Source: an uncultured Eubacteriales bacterium
Lineage (GTDB): Bacteria; Bacillota; Clostridia; Lachnospirales; Lachnospiraceae
Assembly: GCA_949284175.1 (NCBI GenBank)
Contig: CASDVE010000021.1
Span: forward strand, 32,975-96,974
Length of the DNA: 64,000 bases
Direction: 5' to 3'
Shown here: positions 18,838 through 27,735 of the stretch, one piece after another
How the letters are laid out: each line of letters starts with the position of its first letter
Numbering within the stretch: position 1 is the first letter of the stretch
Made by a program: the position numbers and the translations under genes
Notes under the pieces: generated by a model
Told to the model about the DNA's origin: nothing
The model's input: the letters and a program-made list of their open reading frames with translations, nothing else
Database searches by the model: none

Positions 18838-20649
18838 TTATTTTTTGTAATCAAAATCTGGAATCTGTGTCCATCTATGTTTAAAGTAATGAGCGGCTAA
18901 TTTTGGCTTTCTATCTCTTGTAAACAGACCTTTTTTATTGCCTTGAACGCGTAATAAACCTTGACTTGTAGCAAAGTCAGCAAAGTTCCATACTTGTTCA
19001 CCAACTACAATATCATATTCATCAAATACTCTATGATACATTTCATAATATTCTACCTGATATTCTTCTGTATAAAGAACTGGTGTTGTATCATGAAGTC
19101 CCATAACAGTATCTGCACCATATTCTGTAAATACTACTGGTTTTCCAAGTTCTTTCCATACTTCTAACTCTTTACGAAGTGCGGATTCACCTCTTACTAA
19201 ATCAGCAGTCTGTGTATACCAACCGAAATAACGATTTAAGCAAATAACATCACTTAACTCTCTTGTACAGTCTTTTTCTGGTGGTGCAAGCTGAACACTG
19301 ACTAAAGTACAAGGACGTTTTTGTGGATCTAACTCTCTTGCTAAATCATAAAGTGGTTTGAAATAATCATAAGCTCCTTCTCCAGCTGAATCTGGCTCAT
19401 TTGCAATACTCCACATAACAACACAAGCATGGTTTTTATCTCTTGCAATTAATTCACGAATGACATCTTTATGATGTTCCTGTGTTTGCACACCATGTTC
19501 TTTATCAAAAGTAGAGATTTTTTGTCCATTGAAGTTAGCTCCACCACCAAATTCTAAGTTAACACCAACAGCTGTTGTTTCATCGATAACAACAATACCT
19601 TCTTCATCACAAAGACGCATCATTTCTTCACTATATGGATAATGACTTGTACGGAAACTGTTTGCTCCCTGCCATTTCATAAGAGAAATATCTTTTGTGT
19701 TCATTGGAAGATTGATTCCACGTCCATTTGGGAATGTATCTTCATGTTTTCCATATCCTTTAAAATAAAATGGTTTTTCATTAATTAAGAAACGATGTCC
19801 ATCCACACGAACGGTACGAACACCATATGGAAGTGTATAAACGTCATCTTTAAATGTTACTTTTACATCATAAAGATAAGCATTTAATGGTTGCCATAAA
19901 TGAACATTTTCTACTTTTAATACGCCACTTGTTCCTTCACTCTTTGCAACTAAATTGCCTTCTTTATCAAACATTTCTACGATACATTCGCCTTCGCCAA
20001 TGGTATCAACAGAATAGATAATATTTGCATCTGCTCCGTTTACTTCTGGAACAAGAGTAATATCTGCAATATATTCCTTTGGTGTTGTATAAATTTTAAC
20101 TGGACGTGTGATTCCACAGTAGTTAAAGAAGTCAAAGTTTGGGTTATTTTGAGGTTTTACAGGAACGTCTGCTGTATCTTCCATTCCCATATTTCCTCCC
20201 ATAATATTGTTCTTTCCTCCTACTGGGAGAGTTGTATAATCAATGACATTATCAACAGCGATTGTTAATAAGTCATCATTTCCTGTTACTTTATCTGTAA
20301 TCTCTACTTCAAAAGGAAGAAATCCTCCTTTGTGATCGCAGAGAAGTTCTCCATTTAAATAAACTCTTGCATGATGAGTAACGGCATCCATACGAAGCAT
20401 TACTCTTTGTGTTCTTGCAAATGCAGGAACCGCAATTTTTCTTTGATAAAATACCCAGCCATAATGATCGCGGAAATCAATTCCTTCTTTTAAATCATTA
20501 TAAGAAGCGGGTACTGGCATAGTCATCGCATCCTCCAATGCTCTTGTATACCACTCTTCCTCAAATCCTTTTCCTGTATCAAGTTTAAAATTCCATACTC
20601 CGCTTAAATCCATAACTAAACGGGATGGTGTTCCGATAGAATATAACAT
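18838..20649 (-). CDS. uidA: Beta-glucuronidase (GH2)
   Basis: 603 residues with the GH2 order: jelly-roll sugar-binding domain, Ig-like domain, TIM barrel. The acid/base Glu is in WSIANEPDS and the nucleophile Glu in VVFTEYGADTV. The Asn-Lys-Lys (N-x-K) motif that reads the glucuronate carboxylate is present in GNKKGLFTRDRKPK. The loop after GVNLEFGGG is about as long as in the E. coli enzyme, so it falls in the Loop 1 group of gut glucuronidases. No signal peptide is seen. The ATG at 20649 follows AAGGAGG; the frame to 20697 lacks this. Its promoter carries the hexuronate operator. Confidence 0.97.
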   Translation of the reverse strand: MLYSIGTPSRLVMDLSGVWNFKLDTGKGFEEEWYTRALEDAMTMPVPASYNDLKEGIDFRDHYGWVFYQRKIAVPAFARTQRVMLRMDAVTHHARVYLNGELLCDHKGGFLPFEVEITDKVTGNDDLLTIAVDNVIDYTTLPVGGKNNIMGGNMGMEDTADVPVKPQNNPNFDFFNYCGITRPVKIYTTPKEYIADITLVPEVNGADANIIYSVDTIGEGECIVEMFDKEGNLVAKSEGTSGVLKVENVHLWQPLNAYLYDVKVTFKDDVYTLPYGVRTVRVDGHRFLINEKPFYFKGYGKHEDTFPNGRGINLPMNTKDISLMKWQGANSFRTSHYPYSEEMMRLCDEEGIVVIDETTAVGVNLEFGGGANFNGQKISTFDKEHGVQTQEHHKDVIRELIARDKNHACVVMWSIANEPDSAGEGAYDYFKPLYDLARELDPQKRPCTLVSVQLAPPEKDCTRELSDVICLNRYFGWYTQTADLVRGESALRKELEVWKELGKPVVFTEYGADTVMGLHDTTPVLYTEEYQVEYYEMYHRVFDEYDIVVGEQVWNFADFATSQGLLRVQGNKKGLFTRDRKPKLAAHYFKHRWTQIPDFDYKK

Positions 20650-20685
20650 TATTATTCCTCCTTCAATCAAGCATCTACCACCTTT

Positions 20686-20714
20686 ACTATACTTCACTTG
20701 TATACAAGTGTCAA
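20686..20714 (-). promoter_or_regulatory. uidA promoter with palindromic operator in the spacer
   Basis: TTGACA (20709-20714), a 17-nt spacer, then TATAGT (20686-20691) on the minus strand. The spacer holds CTTGTATACAAG, extended to a 16-bp perfect palindrome at 20695-20710. The design is identical to the symporter promoter at 16048, which strongly suggests co-regulation by the GntR/FCD protein. Confidence 0.88.
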
Positions 20715-20781
20715 TTCTCGTGCATATTTTTTACTTTTTTCACAGAAACCAAGGACACTTTTTGTACAACTTTACTAATAC

Positions 20782-20820
20782 AAAAAAGAGGCTGTCACCA
20801 AATGGGTCATGACAGCCTCG
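20782..20820 (-). terminator. Terminator of the small peptide transcript
   Basis: GAGGCTGTCA / TGACAGCCTC, a perfect 10-bp stem, followed by six U residues on the minus strand. No annotated-size gene ends here, so it points to a transcript coming from the short peptide gene at 21023. Confidence 0.85.
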
Positions 20821-20831
20821 GAGGAGTTTAT

Positions 20832-20996
20832 GTCCGTTTCGGACAATGTTATGTTATTATGCTTGATTGCTTGAATGGATTTTATTATCTAATTCGATAT
20901 AATCTTTCATGTGCTATTGATTTTTGTGGTTCACTAGATAATAAAAAATATATATATTTGGGAACTTTTGGATAATCGCTACCAATCAGTTCCCAA
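20832..20996 (-). other. Structured untranslated region after the peptide gene
   Basis: Between the peptide stop and the terminator lie three further inverted repeats: TTGGGAACT / AGTTCCCAA (20958-20966 and 20988-20996), TTTATTATCTA / TAGATAATAAA (20881-20891 and 20935-20945) and GTCCG / CGGAC (20832-20844). I see no convincing coding frame here. It may be a structured 3' UTR or a small RNA. Confidence 0.5.
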
Positions 20997-21022
20997 GCAT
21001 TATTTGGAATGGAGGGTTATAA

Positions 21023-21127
21023 TTAGTTCATTTTGTCAAGGATTTTTAAAAATCTCTTAGCTGACATATTCTTTCTATATAATACAAATCCTAACATTTC
21101 TACTGCGTTTAATTCTACCATAATCAT
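21023..21127 (-). CDS. Small peptide of 32-34 residues, function unknown
   Basis: A short reading frame: MIMVELNAVEMLGFVLYR then KNMSAKRFLKILDKMN. AAAGGAAG lies 4 nt before the first ATG (21127) and about 10 nt before the second (21121), so the 32-residue form may be the real one. The N-half is mildly hydrophobic and the C-half basic (Arg-Lys-Asn, Lys-Arg, Lys, Lys). It has no Cys and no signal-peptide form. A TAGAAT -10-like box lies upstream, and the transcript ends in a strong terminator after a structured UTR. It is divergent from an AraC regulator. I do not recognise the family; a signalling peptide, leader or regulator is possible. Confidence 0.6.
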   Translation of the reverse strand: MIMVELNAVEMLGFVLYRKNMSAKRFLKILDKMN

Positions 21128-21183
21128 ATCTTCCTTTCTAATTAACTTACAATTTTCTTAGTTTTTATTTTTAAACAACGATT

Positions 21184-21297
21184 CTGTTCTGTTGTTCGTT
21201 TGTTCTGTCTTGTTGTTTACAAACACTATTCTATCAGATCCTTGCAAAAAATACATTGTATTTTGATTTTATCAGATTGCAATTTGCTCACAAATCT
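21184..21297. promoter_or_regulatory. Divergent control region between the peptide gene and araC-type gene
   Basis: Repeated TTGTT/TGTTCTGT units (about 21184-21220) and an inverted repeat CAGATT / AATCTG (21272-21297) lie between the divergent genes. They could be binding sites for the AraC-type protein, whose family often recognises direct repeats. Inference only. Confidence 0.35.
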
Positions 21298-21368
21298 GCT
21301 ATTCTAAAAAATATTTATATGTTCCTATTGCATAGAATGATTTTTAAGAAAAGAAAGGAGTAATTTCA

Positions 21369-22172
21369 TTGAAGAAACATGAAAAATTTTTAGCGGATCA
21401 TATCAAATATGAAAAGAAGTATAGCACAGAGAATGGACTCCAATATGAACTTCATTGTCACGATCAATATGAAATCAATTATATACTGGATGGCGATGTG
21501 GTCTTTCTTATGGAAGGTATGGAATTTCGCCCACCTAAGAATAGTGTCCTTTTAATCGCCCCTCATAAGTTTCATGGGCTATATACCGTATCCGATCGCC
21601 CTTATATTCGATACCAAATTCACTTCTATCCCGATCTCCTAAATGAAGACGAAGAACAACTGTTACTCCTCCCCTTTACCAAAGATAACGTCATGTTTTG
21701 TAACGCCGATCGCTTCCATCTCGATCACTACATGGAAGCCATCGATGACTGTCAAATTTTAGATAGTTGGCTTCTTGATATTGCAATTCGGTCACGACTT
21801 ATATCTGTTTTAACACAACTAAATGCAATCTCTGCCTCTGCCATCTCTGGAGAAGAGATCGATCCGATTGCAAAAGAAGTGCTAACCTATATTAATGATC
21901 ATCTAACAGAGCCTCTTTATGTGGAAGAAATTGCAAAGAAGTTTTTCATGAGCAAAAATTATCTAACCAAAATCTTTCGTAAAATGACAGGAACTACCGT
22001 AGCTAATTATATTTTACACAAACGTCTTTCTATTGCAAAAGGACTGATTCAGTCTGGTACTCCAGCTACGACTACTGCCCTTCAAGCTGGTTTTAGCGAA
22101 TATTCCACCTTTTATCGGAACTATAAAAAGATTTTTGGATACTCTCCAAACGAGGAGTTTTCTGATACATGA
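21369..22172 (+). CDS. AraC-family transcriptional regulator
   Basis: 267 residues. An N-terminal cupin domain (HCHDQYEINYILDGDVVFLMEG, then PHKFHGLYT) would bind the effector, and a C-terminal AraC helix-turn-helix pair follows (YVEEIAKKFFMSKNYLTKIF and the second helix with GFSEYSTFYRNYKKIFGYSP). The start is TTG at 21369, supported by AAAGGAG at the right distance. It stands alone, divergent from the small peptide gene and convergent with the YesN gene. The regulated genes are unknown; the sugar cluster or the peptide gene are candidates. Confidence 0.88.
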   Translation: MKKHEKFLADHIKYEKKYSTENGLQYELHCHDQYEINYILDGDVVFLMEGMEFRPPKNSVLLIAPHKFHGLYTVSDRPYIRYQIHFYPDLLNEDEEQLLLLPFTKDNVMFCNADRFHLDHYMEAIDDCQILDSWLLDIAIRSRLISVLTQLNAISASAISGEEIDPIAKEVLTYINDHLTEPLYVEEIAKKFFMSKNYLTKIFRKMTGTTVANYILHKRLSIAKGLIQSGTPATTTALQAGFSEYSTFYRNYKKIFGYSPNEEFSDT

Positions 22173-22177
22173 TCAAC

Positions 22178-22216
22178 AAAGGGATACGGCATCCATATAG
22201 TGCCATATCCCTTTTT
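22178..22216 (+). terminator. Terminator after the AraC-type gene
   Basis: AAAGGGATA-c-GGCA pairs with TGCC-a-TATCCCTTT and is followed by TTCC on the plus strand. It separates the AraC gene from the convergent YesN gene. Confidence 0.75.
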
Positions 22217-22239
22217 CCTTATCCGAATATACTTCTTTC

Positions 22240-23010
22240 CTATTGATTGCCAATGACTGTATTCCGATAATCATTGGCAGATTTCCCCACCTGCTTTTTA
22301 AAAACTCTGGAAAAATGAGCAATATCTAAAAAACCAACTTGCTCTGAAATATCACAGATTCTAAGAGAAGGATCTTTTAGCAGTTCTCTTGCCTTCTCAA
22401 TTCGAATCCGATTAAGTATCTCTGAAAAATTTTGTTCCATATGCCGATTCAGCAACTTACTAAGATGCCATTGGCTCACATAGACTTGCTCTGCCACATC
22501 ACTTAACTTAAGTTTTTCTTGATAATGTTCTTCAATATATTGAATAGCATTTTTTACAATAAATTTTCCAGCAGAATTGTCTTCTATTTGTTCTTCCTTC
22601 TCTTCTTTTGCTATTTCACAGGCTACTTCTCTCTTTTTTTCCAATTCCCCTGTTACAAAAGACAATGCCTCTTCAATTTCGCTCATTTTAGAAGGCTTTA
22701 ATAAAAACCTTGTCACCCCTAGATTCAGTGCCTCCCTTGCGTAATCAAAATTGCGATACCCTGTCAATATAATGATGGCTAAGTTTGGAAATTGTGATTT
22801 GATACTGGCAATCATAGAAAGACCATCCATCTGTGGCATACAAATATCAGAAATAACAATATCCGGTTTGACTCCCTGCATTCTCTTTAGTCCATCCAAA
22901 CCGTTATAGGCTATATTCTCCACCTTACAGTCCCACTTCTCCCATGGAACAATTTTTTTAAGACCTTCCACGATAATCGGCTCATCATCAATGATCATAA
23001 TCTTATACAT
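22240..23010 (-). CDS. Response regulator with AraC-type output domain (YesN type)
   Basis: 256 residues. The receiver domain has acidic residues in MIIDDEPI, phospho-acceptor Asp in IVISDICMPQMDG, Thr in IILTGYRNF and Lys in LLKPSK. The C-terminal AraC helix-turn-helix (about 160-255) includes VSQWHLSKLLNRHMEQNFSE and GFLDIAHFSRVFKKQVG. It partners with the YesM-type kinase in the same operon and probably switches on the sugar transporter and phosphorylase genes. The ATG at 23010 follows GGGGG; the longer frame starts five codons upstream. It is the last gene of the operon. Confidence 0.92.
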   Translation of the reverse strand: MYKIMIIDDEPIIVEGLKKIVPWEKWDCKVENIAYNGLDGLKRMQGVKPDIVISDICMPQMDGLSMIASIKSQFPNLAIIILTGYRNFDYAREALNLGVTRFLLKPSKMSEIEEALSFVTGELEKKREVACEIAKEEKEEQIEDNSAGKFIVKNAIQYIEEHYQEKLKLSDVAEQVYVSQWHLSKLLNRHMEQNFSEILNRIRIEKARELLKDPSLRICDISEQVGFLDIAHFSRVFKKQVGKSANDYRNTVIGNQ

Positions 23011-23049
23011 AGTATTCCCCCCCACTAAGTATAATCTTTTCTTCTTATT

Positions 23050-23904
23050 CTACCCCTTTAATGCACCTGCCGTCAAACCTTTTACAATGTATTTTTGTAG
23101 ACATAAATAGACAATTAAGACAGGAATGACAACCAGTGTAACCGCTGCTGCCATCAGCCCATAGTTGGTACCTTCCATAGATGTTAACTCTCCTAAGAGC
23201 CTTGTGATCGCCCATTGATTTTTCAATCGCAATGTAAACATCTGCGTAAACAAATCGTTGTAACTCCATAAAAATGTAAAAATAGCCACCGTTGCAAAAG
23301 AAGGCTTTGCCAATGGCATTACCACCTTAAAATAAATTTGATACACATTACATCCTTCTATATAAGCTGCCTCTTCCAGATCAATTGGCAATCCCTTCAT
23401 ATATCCCATGAGTACTACAATGGCAAAGGACATATTTCCCGCTATTTGCGGTAATGCCGTCGCAAGCAGTGACAATCCAGTACTTTCTGTATTTACAATG
23501 CCCCACGCGTTCATCATGCGAAATACAGGAATGATGGTGGAAAATACCGGAAACATCATGCCAGCGATTACCATGTTATATAGGATTTGTTTCCCTCTAA
23601 ACTCATATCTCACAAGGGCAAATCCTGCAAACCCTGCAAACAACATAACAACAAACATAACAGTAAGAGAAATAATAAAACTATTTTTATAAGCACCGAT
23701 AATATTTAATTTATGAAATGCTAGTCTAAAATTATCAAGAGTCGCTACCCCCTTCATAGGAATGGAAAAGGAATCTGTTAATATAAAACGGCGATCTTTA
23801 AAGGCATTGATCATCACCCATATGAGTGGATATAATGTGGTAATTGCCCATAAACTCAACACCGTATAGACAATGAGCATTCCCATCGATAGTCTTTTTT
23901 TCAT
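23050..23904 (-). CDS. Carbohydrate ABC transporter permease (MalG type)
   Basis: 284 residues, six predicted membrane helices. The EAA loop is EEAAYIEGCNVYQIYFKVVMPLAKP, which contacts the ATPase. It is one of the two channel subunits of the sugar importer encoded here. The ATG at 23904 has GGAGGAAGG just before it; the slightly longer frame overlaps the upstream permease stop. No ATPase gene is present in the operon, so a shared MsmX/UgpC-type ATPase encoded elsewhere is expected, as is usual for this transporter class. Confidence 0.92.
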   Translation of the reverse strand: MKKRLSMGMLIVYTVLSLWAITTLYPLIWVMINAFKDRRFILTDSFSIPMKGVATLDNFRLAFHKLNIIGAYKNSFIISLTVMFVVMLFAGFAGFALVRYEFRGKQILYNMVIAGMMFPVFSTIIPVFRMMNAWGIVNTESTGLSLLATALPQIAGNMSFAIVVLMGYMKGLPIDLEEAAYIEGCNVYQIYFKVVMPLAKPSFATVAIFTFLWSYNDLFTQMFTLRLKNQWAITRLLGELTSMEGTNYGLMAAAVTLVVIPVLIVYLCLQKYIVKGLTAGALKG

Positions 23905-23917
23905 AACCTTCCTCCTC

Positions 23918-24808
23918 CTATTCATATTCTTTTTCTTTTAATATGGTATTTGCCACTTTAGAAAGTAGGATTCCTAAAACTACAATGACCACAGCAATAG
24001 CCGAACCGTAGTCCACATTGTTGGCATTAAAAGTTTGATAGTACATATACGTTCCTGTGAGCCATGTTGTGTTAATTGGCATCCCCTTTGGAAACATAAT
24101 CCATGGTAAGTCAAATACTTTTAACGCTCCTGTTACTGCCAATATAATACAGGTACAAACAACATTTCTAATAAGCGGAATGGATATATAAATAACTTGT
24201 TGAACTTTAGTGGCTCCATCCACAACTGCTGCCTCATAGATTTCCTCTGGAATGGTGTTTAACCCTGTTACCAATATGACAAAATAAAATCCAATGTACT
24301 GCCAGATAACAGGAATTAATAATGTGATCATGGCATGACTTGTATCTTTCCAATCAATCAATCCTTGATATCCTATAACCCCTAATAACTGATTCAACAT
24401 TCCTTTATCATAGAGGAAAATCAAGTTAAATAATAATCCCAATGCCGTTGCTGAAATGACAATGGGAAAGAAGTAGACCGTCTGGAAGAATTTTTTCCCC
24501 TTTCCAATATTATCCACAAGCAATGCTAAGAGCAACGCCATTCCAACTTGCCCAACTAAAGTCACTCCGATCATAAGCATTGTATTTTTCAGTGCTACCT
24601 TCATATTTGGATCTACTATTAACATTTTATAGTTGGTATACCACGGTTCATTAAATCCTTTTGCAGACGTACCAAGTCCTGCTATATTTTGGAAACTGTT
24701 AAAAATATTTCTTAGAAATGGATAATATAGAAAGATTGCCATAAAAATAAATGCGGGGAGCAAAAATACAAAAATAGGAGCTTTCTTTTTATAGATATTT
24801 GAATTCAT
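23918..24808 (-). CDS. Carbohydrate ABC transporter permease (MalF type)
   Basis: 296 residues with six predicted membrane helices; the EAA loop is EEIYEAAVVDGATKVQQVIYISIPLIR. It forms the channel with the MalG-type protein 14 bp downstream. RBS AAGGTG precedes the ATG. A hairpin with a U-tract lies between this gene and the binding-protein gene upstream, an arrangement often found where the receptor is made in excess over permeases. Confidence 0.92.
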   Translation of the reverse strand: MNSNIYKKKAPIFVFLLPAFIFMAIFLYYPFLRNIFNSFQNIAGLGTSAKGFNEPWYTNYKMLIVDPNMKVALKNTMLMIGVTLVGQVGMALLLALLVDNIGKGKKFFQTVYFFPIVISATALGLLFNLIFLYDKGMLNQLLGVIGYQGLIDWKDTSHAMITLLIPVIWQYIGFYFVILVTGLNTIPEEIYEAAVVDGATKVQQVIYISIPLIRNVVCTCIILAVTGALKVFDLPWIMFPKGMPINTTWLTGTYMYYQTFNANNVDYGSAIAVVIVVLGILLSKVANTILKEKEYE

Positions 24809-24827
24809 AATTTCACCTTCTTATAAT

Positions 24828-24863
24828 AAAAAGGGCTATTGCCTACTTGATCAACAGCCCTTT
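24828..24863 (-). terminator. Attenuating hairpin between binding-protein and permease genes
   Basis: AAAGGGCT / AGCCCTTT with an 18-nt loop, followed by TTTTTATT on the minus strand. Partial termination here would give more binding-protein than permease transcript. Confidence 0.75.
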
Positions 24864-24874
24864 GTTCTTTTCTA

Positions 24875-25884
24875 TTATTTCTGTTCTGCTAATAAATCCA
24901 ATACTTGTTGTACCGAATCTTTCACATCGGCAGTTCCTGTTACAATGTTTGGCATTCCATCAAAGACAGGTACTCGGCATTCCGTAGGAATCTGATCTTG
25001 AACAGCCCCTGACATTCCCGTTGCACCTTCTACCAGTTTTAAACCATCTTTTGCTAAAGAAGATAACTGACTTTCATCCACATTCACCCCATTTTTCAAT
25101 GCAGTTGCTGATACTTGTGCAAATTTTGATACCATTTCATCAGAAGTCATATAAGAAATAAAGTCTACAACGGCATCTCTTTTTTCTGGATCATCCCATG
25201 CTTTTCTTGTGATATAGTATCCAGAAGACAATCCTCCAATTATATCCGTTGTCTTACGATCATTTTTACCTGGAACATAAGTAACTGTAAAGTTATCAAT
25301 ATCCTCTGTTAATCCTTCAATTCCTCCAACTTTCCATGAACCATCAATTAAAAATGCAGATTTTCCTTCAATAAATGCCTGTACGGTATCATCATCGCTT
25401 CCCAATATCCGTTAACAGGTACAGAATAATTCTTTCCATCCACTGGAGAAGCTCCCATCATTCCATCTTTCATATTAGTGGCATAATCAGGATATTCTTT
25501 TCGAATCTCCTCAATGGATACAACCTTATTTCCTTCAATTAATGTATTGGAGTCCACCCCATTAAAGAAAAATAAAACATCTGGCTCTGCTCCTGCTTCA
25601 AAATCTGCCAATACACGAGTTTTAAATGTTTCATCTGAAGTAGCTGATGAGTCATTTACCTTATTTCCTGTTTTTTCTTCCCAAGCCTTCACTGCATCTT
25701 GAAAGTTTTGAGCATTTCCATCATTTCCTGCATAAGTGGTTGTTACTTGGATGGATACGGATTTTTTAGCTTCCCCCTGTGCTGTCGTTCCGTCTGCATC
25801 CTTTGGACTACTTGTTCCACCGCCACAAGCTGTCAACGCTACGGTTAATGTGACAGCAAGCACACTTGATACTATTTTCTTCAT
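24875..25884 (-). pseudogene. Sugar ABC transporter substrate-binding lipoprotein, broken by internal deletion and frameshift
   Basis: The 5' part (25884 downward) encodes a lipoprotein signal with lipobox LTAC and the N-lobe of a family-1 solute-binding protein up to VPVNGYWEAM. It then leaves frame. The 3' part, in another frame, resumes with GSDDDTVQAFIEGKSAFLIDG and runs to the normal C-terminus. Together they give about 336 codons, whereas such proteins are usually near 430, so roughly 90-100 codons are missing. The junction (25393-25403, GGGAAGCGATG on the minus strand) can be read in both frames, which suggests deletion between short direct repeats. The importer is probably non-functional unless another receptor substitutes, or the deletion is an assembly artefact. 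Confidence 0.85.
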
Positions 25885-25982
25885 TTCATATTCCTCCCTT
25901 TTTATTCATGAAGCTGGATCAATGATCTACTACTATTAGAATAGTACAAATAACACAAAAGGTTAATGATTAACATTGGTAT

Positions 25983-27587
25983 TTATTGTATAATATTGTT
26001 ATATATCCCATACTTCCCAATACGAATCAAACTAATTGTATTGTTATTTTGATTATTTTTTATTGTTAAACCGTAGTTTTTTCCGTATAAAATGTTCAAA
26101 CGTTGATTTACATTTCGTATTCCCAAGTTCAAATTTGTTTCAGAATTAATCTCTTCTCTTTCCAATATTTCATGAATCTTCTTTTTATCCAGCTCTGATA
26201 GTGTACCACTGTCCTCCACTTCGACCACAATTCCATGTTCTTCCTCGTATATGGATAACTTAATTTTCCCCTTTCGTAAAGCCCCAATCCCATGCTCCAC
26301 TGCATTTTCAACAATGGGCTGTATGATCAATCTTGGAACTCGATAGCTTAATAACCTCTCATCAATCTGTTTCTCAATCTCTAACTGCTCCCCAAATCTC
26401 TGTTTAATAATATAAAGATATGCCTCCACATAGGAAAGCTCCTCTTCCAACGAAATCATATGCTGATTTTTTCGATTCATGGTGGCATATAACATGGTGG
26501 ATAGTGCCTCTATCATTCCATTCACTCTTTCATTTCCCGAAAGTCTTGCCTCCCAATTGATGATCTCCAATGTGTTATTTAAAAAATGGGGATTGATCTG
26601 AGATTGCAATGCCTTAATCTTAGCATCCCGTAATGCAAGCTCCTCCACATAAATCTTTTCAAATTGATATTGAGGTTCCAATGACATTTGATTAAATACA
26701 TGGGATAAGTAAGTAAATTCATTGTTTCTCCCATCCCCATCCACTTGATACCCATATTGTCCATTTGCGATTTGATGAGCTCCTTCCACAAGTGCTTTAA
26801 TGGGTTTTGATACTTTTTGATTAAAAAATCGAATGATTAAAATGATGAGAGGAATCATAAACAGAATCACTAAGAATCCTATGTACTTGACAACATCCAA
26901 TTCTCGAATAAGAGCATTGGAATCTAATTGTATAACGAAAGCTACCGTATGCTGTTCTAATTTCCGAACACAGTATACAATATCCACAGATTTTCTGTTA
27001 AAATACACGCTTTTGTCTGTAACCGTCATAAGCTCTTGCTCTGTCAAAACATTCTCTATGGACGTATTCAACAACTCAATATTCGTTCCCATTTCCTCTG
27101 CCCGCTCGAGTGCCTTTAACATACCCACTTTTTTAAACTCACGAACACTAGCATATGTAGATTTTTTTGTATTGCTATACGTATAATAGACCATATCTTT
27201 ATCATCTAAAAAAATGAGCATGGTGCTTAAGAAATTTTTGTTATATTTATACTGTTGATCTAAAAACTGATTCACAGTATTATAAAATTTTCTTTTATTC
27301 TGATCCTTTTGATACGTGTAATAACTCTCCCGAATGGTTGGCATATAAGAAGCATTCCTTGAAGCTAGACGGGCATCTTCTATCTGCATTTGACAGATCT
27401 CCACCGCCTTATTGGCTGATGCTAGAATCGTATTTTCCGTTTGCTCACTGAGTTTTGTGGACATAAAAAAAAGCATGATAAATGCCAACAGTGCTAATGG
27501 CAATAACCAACATAGCACGAGCATTCGTATCATACTCCATTGTAGGGAATACCTCTTTCCCTTTGTATTTTCTTCTTGTCTTTTCAT
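25983..27587 (-). CDS. Sensor histidine kinase (YesM type)
   Basis: 534 residues. There is a transmembrane helix at about 20-45, an extracellular sensing region to about 240, a second helix, a HAMP segment (KPIKALVEGAHQIANGQYG), then the His-kinase domain with phospho-acceptor His in QINPHFLNNTLEIINWEARL and the ATP-binding region (QPIVENAVEHGIG). It pairs with the YesN response regulator five genes later in the operon. The ATG at 27587 follows GGGAGG with 6-nt spacing. It likely senses the imported oligosaccharide outside the cell. Confidence 0.92.
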   Translation of the reverse strand: MKRQEENTKGKRYSLQWSMIRMLVLCWLLPLALLAFIMLFFMSTKLSEQTENTILASANKAVEICQMQIEDARLASRNASYMPTIRESYYTYQKDQNKRKFYNTVNQFLDQQYKYNKNFLSTMLIFLDDKDMVYYTYSNTKKSTYASVREFKKVGMLKALERAEEMGTNIELLNTSIENVLTEQELMTVTDKSVYFNRKSVDIVYCVRKLEQHTVAFVIQLDSNALIRELDVVKYIGFLVILFMIPLIILIIRFFNQKVSKPIKALVEGAHQIANGQYGYQVDGDGRNNEFTYLSHVFNQMSLEPQYQFEKIYVEELALRDAKIKALQSQINPHFLNNTLEIINWEARLSGNERVNGMIEALSTMLYATMNRKNQHMISLEEELSYVEAYLYIIKQRFGEQLEIEKQIDERLLSYRVPRLIIQPIVENAVEHGIGALRKGKIKLSIYEEEHGIVVEVEDSGTLSELDKKKIHEILEREEINSETNLNLGIRNVNQRLNILYGKNYGLTIKNNQNNNTISLIRIGKYGIYNNIIQ

Positions 27588-27735
27588 ATTGTCCCTCCCC
27601 CTATCACAGAAAGGATACAAACAGGAGAATTGAATCTTTCATTCCCATGTTCATATCATTCCTATGATACTATGATTATACCAACTCCCACCTAAAAAAA
27701 GCAATTATCTCTTCTTATAAAGCCATATTCTTCTT

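Noticed and set aside
20828..20870. Plus-strand mini frame (MSVSDNVMLLCLIA) after GGAGGAG
   Set aside because: Good ribosome site, but only 14 codons, no promoter seen, and the region is better explained as the structured 3' end of the minus-strand peptide transcript.
20855..20915. Second mini frame on the minus strand (MKDYIELDNKIHSSNQA)
   Set aside because: No ribosome site and overlaps a strong inverted repeat.
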